Shown here: positions 1-12,436 of the stretch, one piece after another
Layout of the letters: every line of letters starts with the position of its first letter
How positions within the stretch are numbered: the stretch's first letter is position 1
Origin: Nissolia schottii
Taxonomy: Eukaryota > Streptophyta > Magnoliopsida > Fabales > Fabaceae
NCBI GenBank assembly: GCA_003254905.1
Contig: QANU01029832.1
Coordinates: 533,577 to 597,576 of the forward strand
DNA length: 64,000 nucleotides
Reading direction: 5' to 3'
The notes under the pieces: generated by a model
Told to the model about the DNA's origin: nothing
Databases searched by the model: none
What the model saw: only the letters and a program-made list of their open reading frames with translations
Translations under genes and position numbers: made by a program

Positions 1-1600
1 AGTAGAATATTTAATAAATATAACCTTCTAACATTTTAACTGTATAAATTTAATATCAATTTTTAATAGCTAAAATTATCACTTACTATCTGTGATTTAA
101 TCAAATACTCAATCACAAAATAATATTATGATAAGTTGTAAAAATAGTGTACATAAAATGAGCTCCACAATGAAGTATTAAGGGAAGTTAGTTTGTCTAT
201 ATTTTAAATAATATTAACATTAAAACTATTATTAGGATACCTTAAATGAAAATCCACCTGTGTGAAACAAATCAACGCTTTTTTGAATAGAATGTGCACA
301 CAATAACCTTACTTTTATGCTATTTTTAAATATTGTAGAATGTTGATTGTACGGCTGTTTCGATCGCTACAAGTAAAATGTGTTCTACCATTGACACCCG
401 TTCTTTGGAAGGAAATGCGTGTATATAACTTTCATTAGCTCTAATTAAATTTGTTAATAATAGTTCAAAGTTAATTTTGTTATTTAATTAATATTACCTT
501 GCCTTTAACTTCATGTCATGCCAAATTTGTTTATTGACTTTTCAGAAGTTGGGGGAGACAAAACTTGTGATAATATTGAATCAAGTGTTGCGGATGTCCT
601 ATCTACAAATGAGGAGCAACATACCCATATAAAAGAACGTCAAACTAGGCTCTCTCTTAAAGGTGTTCATAACTGCAAAATGATAAAAAAAAAATTCAAC
701 AAGTAAAAATATAAAGTGACTTCAATTGATTTTAATTTATAGTTTATTTAACGTGATATTAAAATAAAAACCAATTGGTTGTTTCTTTTATAATTTTTCT
801 TTTTTATTAGTATTATGTAGCAATTATGTAAGTTTTATAAACTATATATGTTGTGATATTTTTTTATATGTTTTGGTGTTTTTGTACAAATAAATTTTTA
901 TTATGTCATGTTTTATAGATACCTTTTTTTATATGTCATATATGAATGTTATCAACAATTTTTTAAATTAAAATTCAATCTTTAAATAAGTGTAACACTG
1001 GTAATCCGCTAGTTGCAATTTAATATCCACTTTAATGATCGTTTAGCAGCAGAAATGTACCGCGGTTTTGATTTTTGATGATGAGAGGAAATGAAAGGCA
1101 ATGAGTTTTCATATCTCAGGTTGATGTTAATGCCTATTTCTATTATGTTGATGCCTAATTTTGTTATGTTGATGCCTAATTCTACTTCTAACAGGGGAGA
1201 TAGTATTACGTGATGGAAAAAGTATGATTTAATGGAGAAAGAATGAGTTTAGAAGACTGAAAAATAATTACGTTGATGCCATCTTAATATGTGCTAATAC
1301 CACATGCACAAGTGTTGACGCCATATGCACACGTCTTGATGCCGTCTACGTTAGTGATATTGCTCATTATATCAAATATAACAATTTTGTCTTTTTTCCT
1401 TCCTCATATATAGTGTATATAGGGTGTTTGAACATATTTGATGTCCAAAGTAGCACTATATTGCCTCTTTTAAGAGACCTATGCACGGAATCAAAGTCAT
1501 TTTTGGATTCTCCTGATAATGTATTAGGAGAGCCCTTCTTTGGGCTAAACTTTAAAATTCCCTTTAGAATGCTTTTTAAAAGGGATTACTTGCCCTCTAG
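1..1600. other. AT-rich intergenic DNA, no gene seen
   Basis: No open reading frame here has recognisable protein similarity or intron-exon structure. Around 1117-1190 a short phrase (ttatgttgatgcctaatt and variants) recurs two to three times, and a looser set of gatgcc-containing phrases continues to about 1350. This is probably decayed repeat DNA. Confidence 0.5.
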
Positions 1601-2075
1601 GAAGCACAGACACTTCATAAGATTGTCGTGTCTCTTTGTCTGATATACCGCAGATACTAATATATGAAGACACTCGTCCAACACACATGTCGCATGTGTC
1701 TGAAGTTTCCAAAAAAAAAAATCATAATTAGTCGTGTCCAATCGTGTTTGAACAATATCCGAATCTTTTTTGAATCGTGTCTGCATTGTGTCCGACTAAA
1801 AAATATTTTAAATATTACATAATTTATAATAATATGGATACTTAGAAAATTAATAAGTATTGACATATGAAAATATCTTGAATATTCCATATATTTTGAA
1901 AATAATTTGAAAAATATTAAAAATGAGTATTTTGATATCAATGAAAGTATTAAGATATTATTATAAATACTTAATTTTACACCTATATATGTCGTGACGT
2001 GTCCTATAAAATTTTAAAATTAGTGTGTTGACGTGTCGCGCGTCGTGTCGTGTCGTGTGTCAATGTCGGTGCTTC
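1601..2075. mobile_element. Possible MITE with GAAGCAC ends
   Basis: The left end reads gaagcacagacactt. The reverse complement of the right end reads gaagcaccgacattgac, so the stretch is bounded by short imperfect inverted repeats. The interior is AT-rich, and short gtgtc/gacac units are repeated near both ends, including several tandem cgtgt units at 2035-2060. No clear target-site duplication was found and there is no coding capacity. It is probably a non-autonomous DNA transposon of unknown superfamily. Confidence 0.4.
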
Positions 2076-2370
2076 GTAGCTTACCCTCACATGCCTTTTT
2101 TTTTTTTTCCCCGAAATTATGTTTGTGTTTGAAAGGTATGGATTCATTACTGGATTATCATAGCTCCACTGTCCCGGCCCCTTATACTTCTTGGTTGGGT
2201 TTTGGTGTTTTTGGTAATTGGGCTTCGTGTTTGCTATTGTGGTATCTCCCTTGATTTTTGATACATATACTTGGCCTTTATATGGGTGGTCCCACAACTT
2301 CTTTTTTTACGTAATAACAAAAACATAAAAATCATAGTCTAGAGTATTCCAACACATGGTCACTTAGAAT

Positions 2371-2901
2371 TAGGAATGACAATCAATAATCGTGGGTACG
2401 GATATAAGTTCTTTATTATCCATATCCGTTTAATATTTTGTTACCCATATTGGTACTCGTACCCTTCATGAGTACCCAATACTCGTATCCTTTAAAATTT
2501 GAATCCCAGTGGTTTTCTTTGAATATATGTGAGGTTTGCCAAAAAAAATTCAAAAGAAAAGGAAAATTTTAAACAAAAAAAATCATATTACAATATTACT
2601 ACTAACAAATTGCAATTTAAATAATAAAAATACATAATCAAAATCCAATAATGTTTAGATAAAAATGAATTAGGGTTTTTGTTTTTATATTTATATAGGT
2701 AAAAGTATTTACATAACATTATATATTAATGGGTAATTAGCGAGTATTTATGGGTCAGGTACCTCAATCTTTATATCTATATCCATTAACAAATAAGTAA
2801 GAATATCTGTACTTATAGATATGAAGATTGTGGGTATATTTATACCAGTCACAAGTAATATCCATAAATATCTAAATTCGTAGATATTTTTGTCATATCT
2901 A
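2371..2901. mobile_element. hAT-like non-autonomous element
   Basis: The left end starts taggaatgacaat and the reverse complement of the right end starts tagatatgacaaa, which resembles the TAGGGATGGCAA-type ends of many plant hAT MITEs. The 8 bases flanking each side (cttagaat and attagagt) agree at 6 of 8 positions, as expected for an old 8-bp hAT target duplication. The interior contains many copies of the motif gtac/tatcc (ggatac, gtacccat and similar) and no protein. Confidence 0.5.
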
Positions 2902-3390
2902 ATTAGAGTGGTAGAGAGTTTTAATATTTTAATGAGTGTTTTAAGTTCAAGCTCTGATAATAAAACAATGTGTCAAGATAGATACACGTCCATTGAATTT
3001 TTAATCAATTAAAAAAAATTTAACAATGGCACATAACAAGAAAGAGGGTTCCCCTCCATTGTGATCGGTAGCAAGGCAAACCTATAAATGACTTTAGAGT
3101 ATGGACATACGCCACCATTAATTAATGATTGCTTAGCACTTGGCAGCCCTATAACATATTAGGTGTTTAGGTTGTTTTGTTCTTTAATAAATAACTCTTT
3201 CCTGATTGGCCTGTCTGTAAAACTCTATCCAAACCTTTACAAAAAGGGCTACGATTACAAAAATCTCTTTCATTCTCGGGGTGACAATTGCTCTGGTTCT
3301 TTTCCCTTCTGCTTGTCTTTTATATATATATACCCCTTTATTTATTTGTAGACACATAGTTGAGTTGCGTTGTCAAATAATGTAACTTTT

Positions 3391-3577
3391 TAACCAATGG
3401 AAATTGGTCCAAGTGATAAGCGGCTTGGTATCGCTTAAGTAAAGTCCCGAGTTCGAGACTTTGTGTATGCAGTTATTCTCGCTGGGAGACTAACCCGCCA
3501 TAGCCAGTTGCGCGACCCGGGTCGACCTAGATTAGTCAAGGCTAAGCCTTGGATACTGAACAGACAACTTAAAAAAA
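3391..3577 (+). mobile_element. tRNA-derived SINE with target duplication
   Basis: The element has RNA polymerase III promoter-like boxes: an A-box-like ccaagtgataagcggcttgg at about 3411-3430 and a B-box-like gagttcgagac about 30 bases later. A non-tRNA body follows and ends in an A-rich tail (3571-3579). The flanks carry a direct repeat, aatgtaac plus ctt or ttt, at 3379-3390 and again from 3578. Together these indicate a SINE moved by LINE machinery. It is not a tRNA gene, because no full cloverleaf can be drawn. The family was not identified. Confidence 0.6.
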
Positions 3578-3649
3578 ATGTAACCTTATATATAATAATT
3601 TGTCACTCCTATTGAGATAGGAGTCAACATTTTGACTATGACGGGATTA

Positions 3650-4102
3650 CACTAAAAAAAAAGCACTATTTAGTGACAGTTATTTAGTGGTAGTTTTGAA
3701 AAACTGTTGGAATATTTTAGTTTAGCCGTAGTTTATTCCAAGTTTGTGTCAGCTGCCACAAAACATTATGTAGTTGCAAGGAGACTTCGAAAAAACAAGT
3801 AGTTACTGTGTGATTTTTAATGGCATTGTCGAAGAGGTTCACATGGACAATAGGAGTACCACCTGTCCCATTGGAGTTCTAGCGTGTCTTTATCCATTAA
3901 AAAAATTGAGACGATTTGTGGCGGTCAAATTGACACGATTCAAAACCATCCCATGATCTCCCACACATTTCGTGTCGGTCATTCCGCGGTTGCCATAACC
4001 AGCATTGCTTGACCTCCCATGCCGGTGTTAGCAATTTTTAGGGATTGTTTGAACCTCCGCCAAAGATAAATATAACCGCCACTTAAAGCTTCTTTTCTAG
4101 TG
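3650..4102. mobile_element. CACTA-like non-autonomous element
   Basis: The left end is CACTAAAAAAAAAGC and the reverse complement of the right end is CACTAGAAAAGAAGC, the typical start of plant CACTA (En/Spm-like) elements. Subterminal repeats such as tagtggtagt and tggcggtta occur near both ends. The roughly 450-bp interior has no transposase. The flanking trinucleotides do not match (tta versus gtg), so the target duplication is decayed or the ends are slightly misplaced. Confidence 0.5.
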
Positions 4103-4694
4103 GTGATAAAGAGAGGCTCTCTCTCTCTTTTATTAGATCTTGAAACGGAGATTTATGAATTTCACTTCATCTATTAAGGTAACCTTTACACTTAATCAGT
4201 ATGACTTGTTGACATGCCATGATCAAGGTCAAGATTGACAAATCCAAGTTTAACACCGTGCTCAATCCAAATATTTTTTTTGGTAATATCATCTTTGCTA
4301 TGTAGACTACAATTATTTGATAAGTGGAGTTCCCGTACAATCTACTTCTCTTGGTATAATAATATTATTTGATAAGTATAATAAATTATTTGACAAAAGA
4401 GTCCTTTGTTTAATTAAAAAAAAAGGTTTATTAGGAGACACTTGGTAAGAGACTAAAGTAAAATACTTGATCTTAAGACTTTTAATGTATTAAAAAACTT
4501 AAAGTTTAATCATTTTTAATAAAAAATTACTATTTTTCATTCCTTAGAACACTTTTAGCAAAATCTTTGTAAGAACCATCAAGCCTCTATTTGAAATATA
4601 AAATAAAAACTATCAAAGCCATGTGGCCTAAGCATCAGTTTCATACATGATTTACATTGAAGAATAAACAATTACATAACAATAAATGGCATAA

Positions 4695-4743
<49 letters not shown>

Positions 4744-5790
4744 ATTACAATGAAGATTTGATTGTAAAGTCTGCCAGCGATGTTTTGTCATTCTGTATTA
4801 TGAACTTAACAATTAATCTCGAAGCTCTTTTGCTTGTCAAGAGCATATATATTCCATTTGTTTTGCCATGTACTAAGCTTTTGCAGCAGCAATGAGTGCA
4901 ATAACTACACAATGTCCCGTAGTTGATTTCTTTTCCCGTCTTTTTATTTCCTTTTTATTAATAAAAAAATTATGAGAGATATTGTTCTCATAATTTTAAA
5001 AATAAAACAACAAAGGTTGTTCTCCTCCTAAAGTACCTTTCTTGATAATTGAATTTTTATCATCTTTCTTATGCAAATCAAACTACTTATTATTCATTTA
5101 ACAACTTGTTGGTCCTTTACTGTTCCCTAACCATATCTTTGGTTTGCAAACAAAGTCGATTTTTTAATGATTTTCTTGGCTAATTTTAGTTGTAAAAAAA
5201 TAATGTAATATATAATACAATTGTTACCACTCAAATTTTAAATTTGGGTCATGCTTTAGCCGAAGGGCTTGTAAAGAGAAAATCAAGGTAAATAAGAAGA
5301 TGTAAATTCCATAGGCTGAAGGATCAGCGAAAGTTGTGTTTGTTCACATCTACGGGGATTGTTTGCTTCATAGATTTTTAGCCAAGGTGCTAAGAGGGTT
5401 GTGAAAATAGTCGTGCAGGAACAACTAAAGTAGCAGTTAAGCTTAAAAGGGCATTCTTTGAAGTGGGAAGTTTACTAGTTATGATATGGCAACTTTGTTG
5501 TGCAGTTGGATTGGAGGTTACAATGCAACAGTAGTTTGGGCAGTTGTTAAGTGTTCAAAACATGGAAGAAAGCCATATCAAAACATCTCAAAAACAAGTT
5601 TACTTTGATTTTTCTTGCTTTTACGCACTTATTCCATATTTTCTCCTTTGTCTAAGACTTGTTTATGATTCTAGTACTTGGAGAACTCATAACCAGAGGG
5701 TTGAGTCCTCCCTATGGTGGAATCGCCTAATTAGGGATCGGTTAGTGTTTCATTCCATGGATAACACATTTGTTGTAGCCAAAAAATTTA
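4103..5790. other. Intergenic DNA with AT microsatellite
   Basis: A run of about 22 AT units lies at 4697-4740. No gene is seen. The last 500 bases (about 5270-5790) are less AT-rich and may be part of the leader or LTR of the gypsy remnant that follows, but no LTR boundary could be fixed. Confidence 0.45.
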
Positions 5791-5799
5791 TTGTGTGTG

Positions 5800-8700
5800 G
5801 TAACATAATTTGGCATGCCCGATGGGACATCCATAGGTGAAGTGTGAAGTTTCACAAGCCAGCTACGACCATTTTTGGCATATATAGTTGAGGTCTGATA
5901 AGGCTTTGACTACAAGTTCTTTCTCGATAGCCCCATCTACACCAAAAAATAAAGCAAAAAAGGATCAATCTTCGGCTACTAATCAGGCTACTTTGGGAAT
6001 GTCAAACACATCTCAAGAGCAGTCGATTGCAGAGGTTGAGTTTGTCCTTCAAAAACACGTCTCCACCGAATCTTCTACCGCTAAGCAGGTTTAGGAGGAG
6101 CGACAACCTATGACAGTTACTGCTTCATTCATTCATCAACAGATTGAGTTGGGCAAGAATGATTTAATGGAGCAGGTGGCTAATCAAATTGCTGATATTG
6201 TAAAACCCAATGTTCGTAATGAACTGCAACAACATGGGTTGAATACTCCTCAATAGAATATGAATAATGTTGAGAGTTACCATTGTGATGTCCCAATAAT
6301 TTATTTTTTTATTCAAGTTTTATTTTAGTTCATTTAGTTATTTATTTATTTATTTTCTTGAGTTAATTAAACATTTAGACTCAACAATTTTATACTTAGT
6401 GACATAAACCTTAAGTGAGTATGACTCATTCCATTTCCTTCATTTTCTATTTTATTTTTCTATATCTCAAATTCTTTGTTAAAAAAAAAGGTGTTGAACT
6501 TAAGGGGTGGTCCACCGTGAACCACCCCACCACAGGAGCTTCCCCCTAAAAACACTACCCCAAGGTAGTGTCTCTCTCTCTTTAAATCTTTTGGACATGC
6601 ACTTTTCTTTCATCTCCTTTTTTTCCTTTCTCCTTCTTCTTTGTCACACAGATGCCTAACTCCAAAAAAAAAAGACGCATCTCATTCTCCCCAATCTCCT
6701 TCATTTTCCTTTCCTAGATTGCTTCTTTTTTTTTTGTTTTACCAAACAAGACACACATCATCTATCATCTATGCCCTTTCCATTTCTCACTATAAAATTC
6801 CTTAAGAAGAGATTTAGAACTTCATAGAGGTGACTTGGAGAGCAAATCCAAAAATCTTGCTTTAAATTATCATAAGGGTAATTATTTTTAGTCCAACTTC
6901 TTTATTGAGTTATTATTGAGTTGATTGTTCAAGCTTGTGAGAAAGTTGTGTTGGAACCCTAAAATTTATTTTTGGGGGGGGGGTTGTGATTTAGGTTAAA
7001 TTGACCCTAACCCATAAATTTGTTGTCTTGTTGGTAGTGTTAGGATATTCTAGTGGAGTTCTCGAAGTTCCAATTGCCCTGTAGACTCATCATTCCGCCT
7101 TTTTGAGACTTGTGTTATGAGTAGTTAGTTGCATTTATAATTTATTTTACCTATATTGATATGTATATGTGTGTGTGTGAAAATTGATTTGTGTCTCCTA
7201 AAATTGTTGAGAAAATTGAAAGCTTTGATCTTGAGGCCTTAAGTCATTTTGAAGGAAACTAAGAACTATGTTTTATAAGAGAACCCTATTCAAACGTTAC
7301 ACATAGGAAAAGACCTATTAATATTAATGCATGAAATTTAATTATTGTACATTGTTTTCTATTGAAAAATAAATGGTTTTGGAACTAAAATACTTGTGGA
7401 AAATATTGGTTTTGGTAAGGGGCATTTGCTATGGTCTGTGAAAGGATTTTAGAAATAGGAAATAGATCTCTTCCGTGTTAATACATATTTGATGCTATTC
7501 TATTTTGAGAGAAAAGGATTTTTGTTCTATTTTCATAGGTGCAATCTAGAGGGTATTCACAAAGGAGAAGGTGGCAAGTATGTCCATGAATGTTGATCCC
7601 TTCCTTGCAGCCTCAATCTATATGGTGTCAATTTCGGCTGATAGCTGTATGGAGAAACAACTAAGGAAGGAATCAGTTGGTTTAAGAAGCATGAAGGTTG
7701 GGAAGCCTAAATCAATAATTGTTAAGGGCGACTTGGTTATAAATGCAGTTGTGCCCAGAATAAAGCAAGTACAGAAGTCAAAAGCAGAATTGGCAACCGA
7801 AGAAGAGAAGTTGAAAGCAAAAGCCAAGGGGAAGTAGGTGGTAATCCTTGATAAAGGCAGGCCAAGTGTATTTCAGAGGCTAGGACCAACCCTAAGGGGT
7901 TATACCAAAAGAATACTAGGAGATGAGGTCAGAAGTGTTTTCTAGGAGTTAGAAGGACAACAAGGTAACCCTAGGAGGATGGATTATGTGCATAAGAAGG
8001 TTCCACAAATTGTGGATGAGCCAGCTTCCAAGGAAGGAAAACATGCAATAGAGGCGAGTTACAAAGATGGTAACCCTACTTTGAAAGTTACTTTGAAGGA
8101 AGAGGCATTCGAGCAATAAGGTAAAATTGTCAAGCCTAATATGCACGTATATTGGTTCCTTAACAAATACTGCAAAGATAAGAAAGTTTAAGTTGAAAAG
8201 CCACCTTTATTGTTTAGATCACAGAAGAGAAGATTACAATACAAGAAAGCATTTAATAAGCTCAAAGGGATGCTCACTATGTTACAGATAGCCAAAGATA
8301 TCGAAATAGAAGATGTTGAGAGTCTTGGCGGCATCACAACCCTGAACGGCGCCTTGGTGCCAATTTGGAAGTTGCAGCCAAGACTATGGCTAAGAGGATG
8401 ATCCAGGGTGAGCATTCTGAAAATGTACTAGATGAAATTTTAAGTGAAGAAGATTTGTTGACAGTGGCGGATGATACTTTAGAAGATGAAGATATGGTAG
8501 CCATGGTAGGCTTCCTTCCTAATGAATTTTCCAATGAAGGGGATTAACCTTTAAGTTTGGGCTACCATAGCTGAGGAATTTGGTGGTTGGAAGTTGGATG
8601 AGAATGTTGAAGGAGAAAGGGAACATGTAATGAAGTTTGAAAGGCCAAAGATTGCTCGCCATCTTAAGCCTCGTTACATTAAGGCTTTGATAGATGGTAA

Positions 8701-10215
8701 GCCTTTGTCTAAACCATTGATTTGTGGTGGTGCAATCATGAATGTTATGCCCATCATAATTTTGAGGAAGTTGCAAAAATCCATGGAAGATTTGAAGTAT
8801 ACAAATATGAAGATACCAATGTTACTAGGGATAGTACTACGCCTTTGGGCATCTATATTGTTGAAATCATTATGGGTCCTAAGATTACAACAGTTGTGTT
8901 CTTTGTGGTAGATGCAAGACCAAGTTACTCTTTGCTCTTAGGCAGCGATTGGATTCACTTTGTTGAGTGTGTCCCATCAACTCTTCATCAAATGTTGATG
9001 TTTTGGATAAAAGGAAACGTTGAAGCGGTCGAAGTTGATCAAAGACCATTTGTAGCTAATTTAAAGATGATGGATACAGCATTTTATAATCCTAAGTTTC
9101 AGCCAATCACTTAGGAGAGTGAAGCTTCAGTAAGGAGCTGGTAATTATGAATTTTAGAGGCACCAATTTCAAGGTGGAAATTCAGACTGACTCAAGGCCT
9201 TTTACAAATTTGTTTGATGAAGAGACATCATGAAAATGTGGTGAGAGACGTCTTGCAATGGCTGATTGCTCATTCTGCAGAACTAAGGATTGAAAAATGT
9301 GCATAAAGTAAGCAGTTAGCTGAGAAGGACAATAGGGCAGAGGTGAAGAACAATGTAGATGAAGATTTCCAAACAATTGTTAAGCAACAACCAAGATTTA
9401 GAGCACAATATCCATTAATTAAGATTAATCTTGGAACAACAGAGGAACCAAGGTTGACTAAGGTTAGTGGTTTGCTGAGTGAAGTTTGTCGTGATAGAAT
9501 GATCCATTTAGTCATGAAGTACAAAGATTGTTTTGCATATGATTATCATGAAATGTCAGGCCTATCTAGAAGTCTAGTTGAACATAGGTTGCCCATAAAA
9601 GAAGGTTTCAACCTATACAAACAGCCACCAAGAAGAGTGAATCTAGAGTTGTAGCCGAAGATCAAGCAAGAGATTGAAAGATTACTCAAGGATGGTTTCA
9701 TCAAAATGGCTAGGTATGTTGAGTGACTTTCAAATATTGTACCTGTGATTAAAAAGAATGGTCAAGTTAGTGTTTGTATAGACTTTAGGGATTCAAATTT
9801 AGCAACACCTAAGGATGAATATGTAATTCCAATTGTGGATATGCTTGTTGATGCCATGACAAAGAACAAAATTTTAAATTTTATGGATGGATATTCTAGC
9901 TATAACCAAATCTTTGTGGTTGAAGATGTTCACAAAACTGCATTTCATTGCCCTAGGGCTATTGCCATTTTTTAATGGGTAATAATGCCTTTTGAACTCA
10001 AAAATGCAGGAGCCACGTAGCAAAGGGCAATGAATGCTATTTTTCATGATTTAATTGGTAAAATTATGGAAGTTTATATTGATGACGTGGTAGTTAAGTC
10101 AATCAACTTTGATTCACATTTGTGGGATTTGTGACAAGCTTTTATAAGAATGAGAAAACATTCTTTGAAAATGAATCCCACAAAATGTGCATTTGGAGTT
10201 TCGGTTGACAACTTA
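5800..10215 (+). mobile_element. Ty3/gypsy retrotransposon remnant A
   Basis: This is a decayed gag-pol region read left to right. A gag-like start lies around 5888-6260. A protease-like stretch lies at about 8594-9110, with the phrases LKPRYIKALIDGKPLS and YSLLLGSDWI. A reverse transcriptase region lies at about 9340-10110, with VCIDFRDSN, MDGYSSYNQI and the catalytic YIDD. Frames are broken by many stops, and the similarity ends abruptly at an AT/AC microsatellite near 10220. RNase H and integrase are therefore missing. A 1.25-kb non-coding block (6283-7540) interrupts the gag region. No LTR pair was found. The order and the phrase style suggest the Tat/Ogre-like branch, which is an inference. 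Confidence 0.75.
6283..7540 (+). mobile_element. LTR-like insert inside gypsy remnant A
   Basis: Non-coding sequence starting TGTGATGTCCCAATAATTTA separates two gag-pol stretches of the surrounding gypsy remnant. It contains long T/C-rich leader-like sequence and a G run at 6976-6984. The TG start and the position suggest a solo LTR, but the right end and a target duplication could not be defined. It could instead be original leader DNA of the host element. Confidence 0.3.
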
Positions 10216-10245
10216 TTACATATATATATACACACACACCACACA
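10216..10245. repeat. AT/AC microsatellite
   Basis: A compound simple repeat (atatatatacacacacaccacacac) sits exactly where gypsy remnant A loses coding similarity, which suggests a breakpoint there. Confidence 0.7.
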
Positions 10246-10420
10246 CGTATATACAGCAAGTACAGTTACGCATGAGGCTCGTAGTGTAGCTACCCCTACT
10301 GTCCCATGCAGCAAAAAGAAAAATATGAAATGCCTAGAATCATTAATTATTAACAAAAAATGATATTTAAATCCTGTAACAGATTTATGGGCGTTGTCTA
10401 CATTGTTTGCTTATGAGTTC

Positions 10421-10635
10421 TGCTACACGTACACCAAAAATCATACACCATACATACACCTCGTATTTATATACATAAAGTTTGTGTTTTAACTAATGTA
10501 ATGTTTGTGCACTTAATTAAGTATAATTGAGAGTATCATTTACAAATTTGTAATGTTTGTACACTCGTGAGAATAAAGTTTGTGCATTATTAATGGTGTA
10601 AGTATGGGTGTATGAAACTGGGTGTACGTGTAGCA
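10421..10635. mobile_element. MITE with about 40-bp inverted ends
   Basis: The left end begins tgctacacgtacacc. The reverse complement of the right end begins with the same 15 bases, and similarity continues for about 40 bp (catacacc, catac and tacacc are shared). The whole element is about 215 bp and AT-rich with no ORF. No target duplication was identified. The structure is a classic foldback MITE. Confidence 0.65.
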
Positions 10636-10639
10636 TTTT

Positions 10640-12270
10640 TGTTTGCGTATCAACTGAACTCCATATATTGGCCTATTCTATTTTAGGGGTAGTATTGACA
10701 TATTCTTCATCAAAAAAATATTGAAAAGGTTACTACAAATTATTTTCAAATTAAAACGTGTTTGTTGAAAACAAATCTTATATTGTATAAAATATTTTAA
10801 CCTGAAAACCCATTCACACGTATGGCCTATGGGCGCATGCATAAAATAAACTCCAATTGATGCTGTTGATCTTTTGAAGATGATTCAAACTAATCCTGCT
10901 GAATATATATACTCAATAAAAAATACATTGTAACTAAGATGCATAAAAACCTCCAGCAATGCAAATATTTATTTATTCATTTTTCTCTTTTTGGAAAAAG
11001 AACCTGTGGATATGAGTAGTATAAGAAACAATAGGAACCGTGGGAGGGAAAATTCGTACAGATATAATTTCGAAAGTAATTTTGAATAAAATATATTATA
11101 ATTATAGAATTTTTTTATAAAAAATTAAATTGTAATTTTTTTTAGCTGTTAGAAAATTCATAAAATTTGATAATTGACTTTAAATTTTAGTTAAGAAATT
11201 TAATCTTTATTTTTATAAATTTTAAATAATGTTTATTTTAGATGTGGGAGAATACTAAAATATAAATTAGGAAATATTTAGTGCGATTTAATGGAAAAAT
11301 TTTAGTGAGCTATGGCAAAAATTTTCCTTCAAAGCAGTGGTGAAAAAACCATAACTACTTAGTTAATATAGATAAATGTTCATTTTTACTCTCTTTTTTT
11401 TTAAATCCATTGATAATTTAATGCATCTAAATGCAATTGTGTCCATATTCATTAAATTATCAATGAATCTTAAAAAAGTAAAAAGAACTAACATTGGGGA
11501 CGAAGAAAGTATTCATTTTGGCTATATTGATTCATTTAATGATAGATCAAAATTGTCAAACACATAGATACTTGAGAAATGTTATATTCTTCTACAAAAA
11601 TAATCTACATATTCTCATACATAATAAATAAAGAAATTTTTCCTATCACTTTTTAAGTTGTTAAGACATTATGTATAGTTATTTTTTGTTTTTTAGGTGT
11701 AAAAAGATCTGTTGATTAATTTATAAGAAGATATATTATTACTAGATAGTGTTACTGTCCAATATTGAGTCTGAGATACATCTTATATAAAGAAGGTTCA
11801 AGATAATATTGGCACACTTTCACATTCATAAATTCGGTCCAATGTATTAGATTCTAGGTCCAAATCTCACGAGTAACTTGACCATTAATACACACTTGCA
11901 TAACTATGGAGGAACGTAACCCACCTGATATTATAGAGACATCATGAGAGCATTTACTCATGTGAGATATAATTAGCTTTATAATGATCTCTTGCTACGA
12001 TTACAAATATCCCAACAATCATAATAGAAGCCACCCTCACAAAGTATATAAGCATGACTCAAAATCATGTCCTAATATGTTCTATCTCTATATCAACTCA
12101 TATAATTCATACATTGACTTGAACGTTAGAGTGATTTTTGTAGGAACCACTTTTGTTGTTGTCACCTCTGTGTTCATCACCTTGACAGATCTCAGTCCTG
12201 TCTTGAAGGAAGAGTTAAGAGCCATATCTTGGTTTGTCCAAATTTCTCGTGTTAATGATACGTAAATAAA
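10640..12270. other. AT-rich intergenic DNA, no gene seen
   Basis: Nothing recognisable as a gene, RNA or complete transposon was found. Short ORFs, such as the one at 11984-12265, have no family signature and no exon-like context. Confidence 0.5.
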
Positions 12271-12436
12271 GAAATTCTTATATCCACCATGGTGTAAATA
12301 AGTTCATGTTTCACATAACATATATATCATTGGTTATTCTTGGAAGAATAGAAAGTAATGGAGACAAAGAATAATCAATACTACATATGTTATGAGGAGC
12401 ATAAATCCATTTACACCATAGTGAATATAACAATTT
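12271..12436. mobile_element. Foldback MITE / long imperfect hairpin
   Basis: The left arm, starting gaaattcttatatccacca, pairs with the right arm, which ends caccatagtgaatataacaatttt. The two arms are about 70 bp each with roughly three quarters of positions matching, around a loop near 12350. The RNA would fold into one long stem. This is most likely a small MITE; a small-RNA precursor is possible but unproven. Confidence 0.55.

Noticed and set aside
3400..3480. Possible tRNA gene
   Set aside because: Pol III-like boxes are present, but no cloverleaf with acceptor pairing and anticodon loop can be drawn. The A-rich tail and flanking direct repeat fit a SINE.
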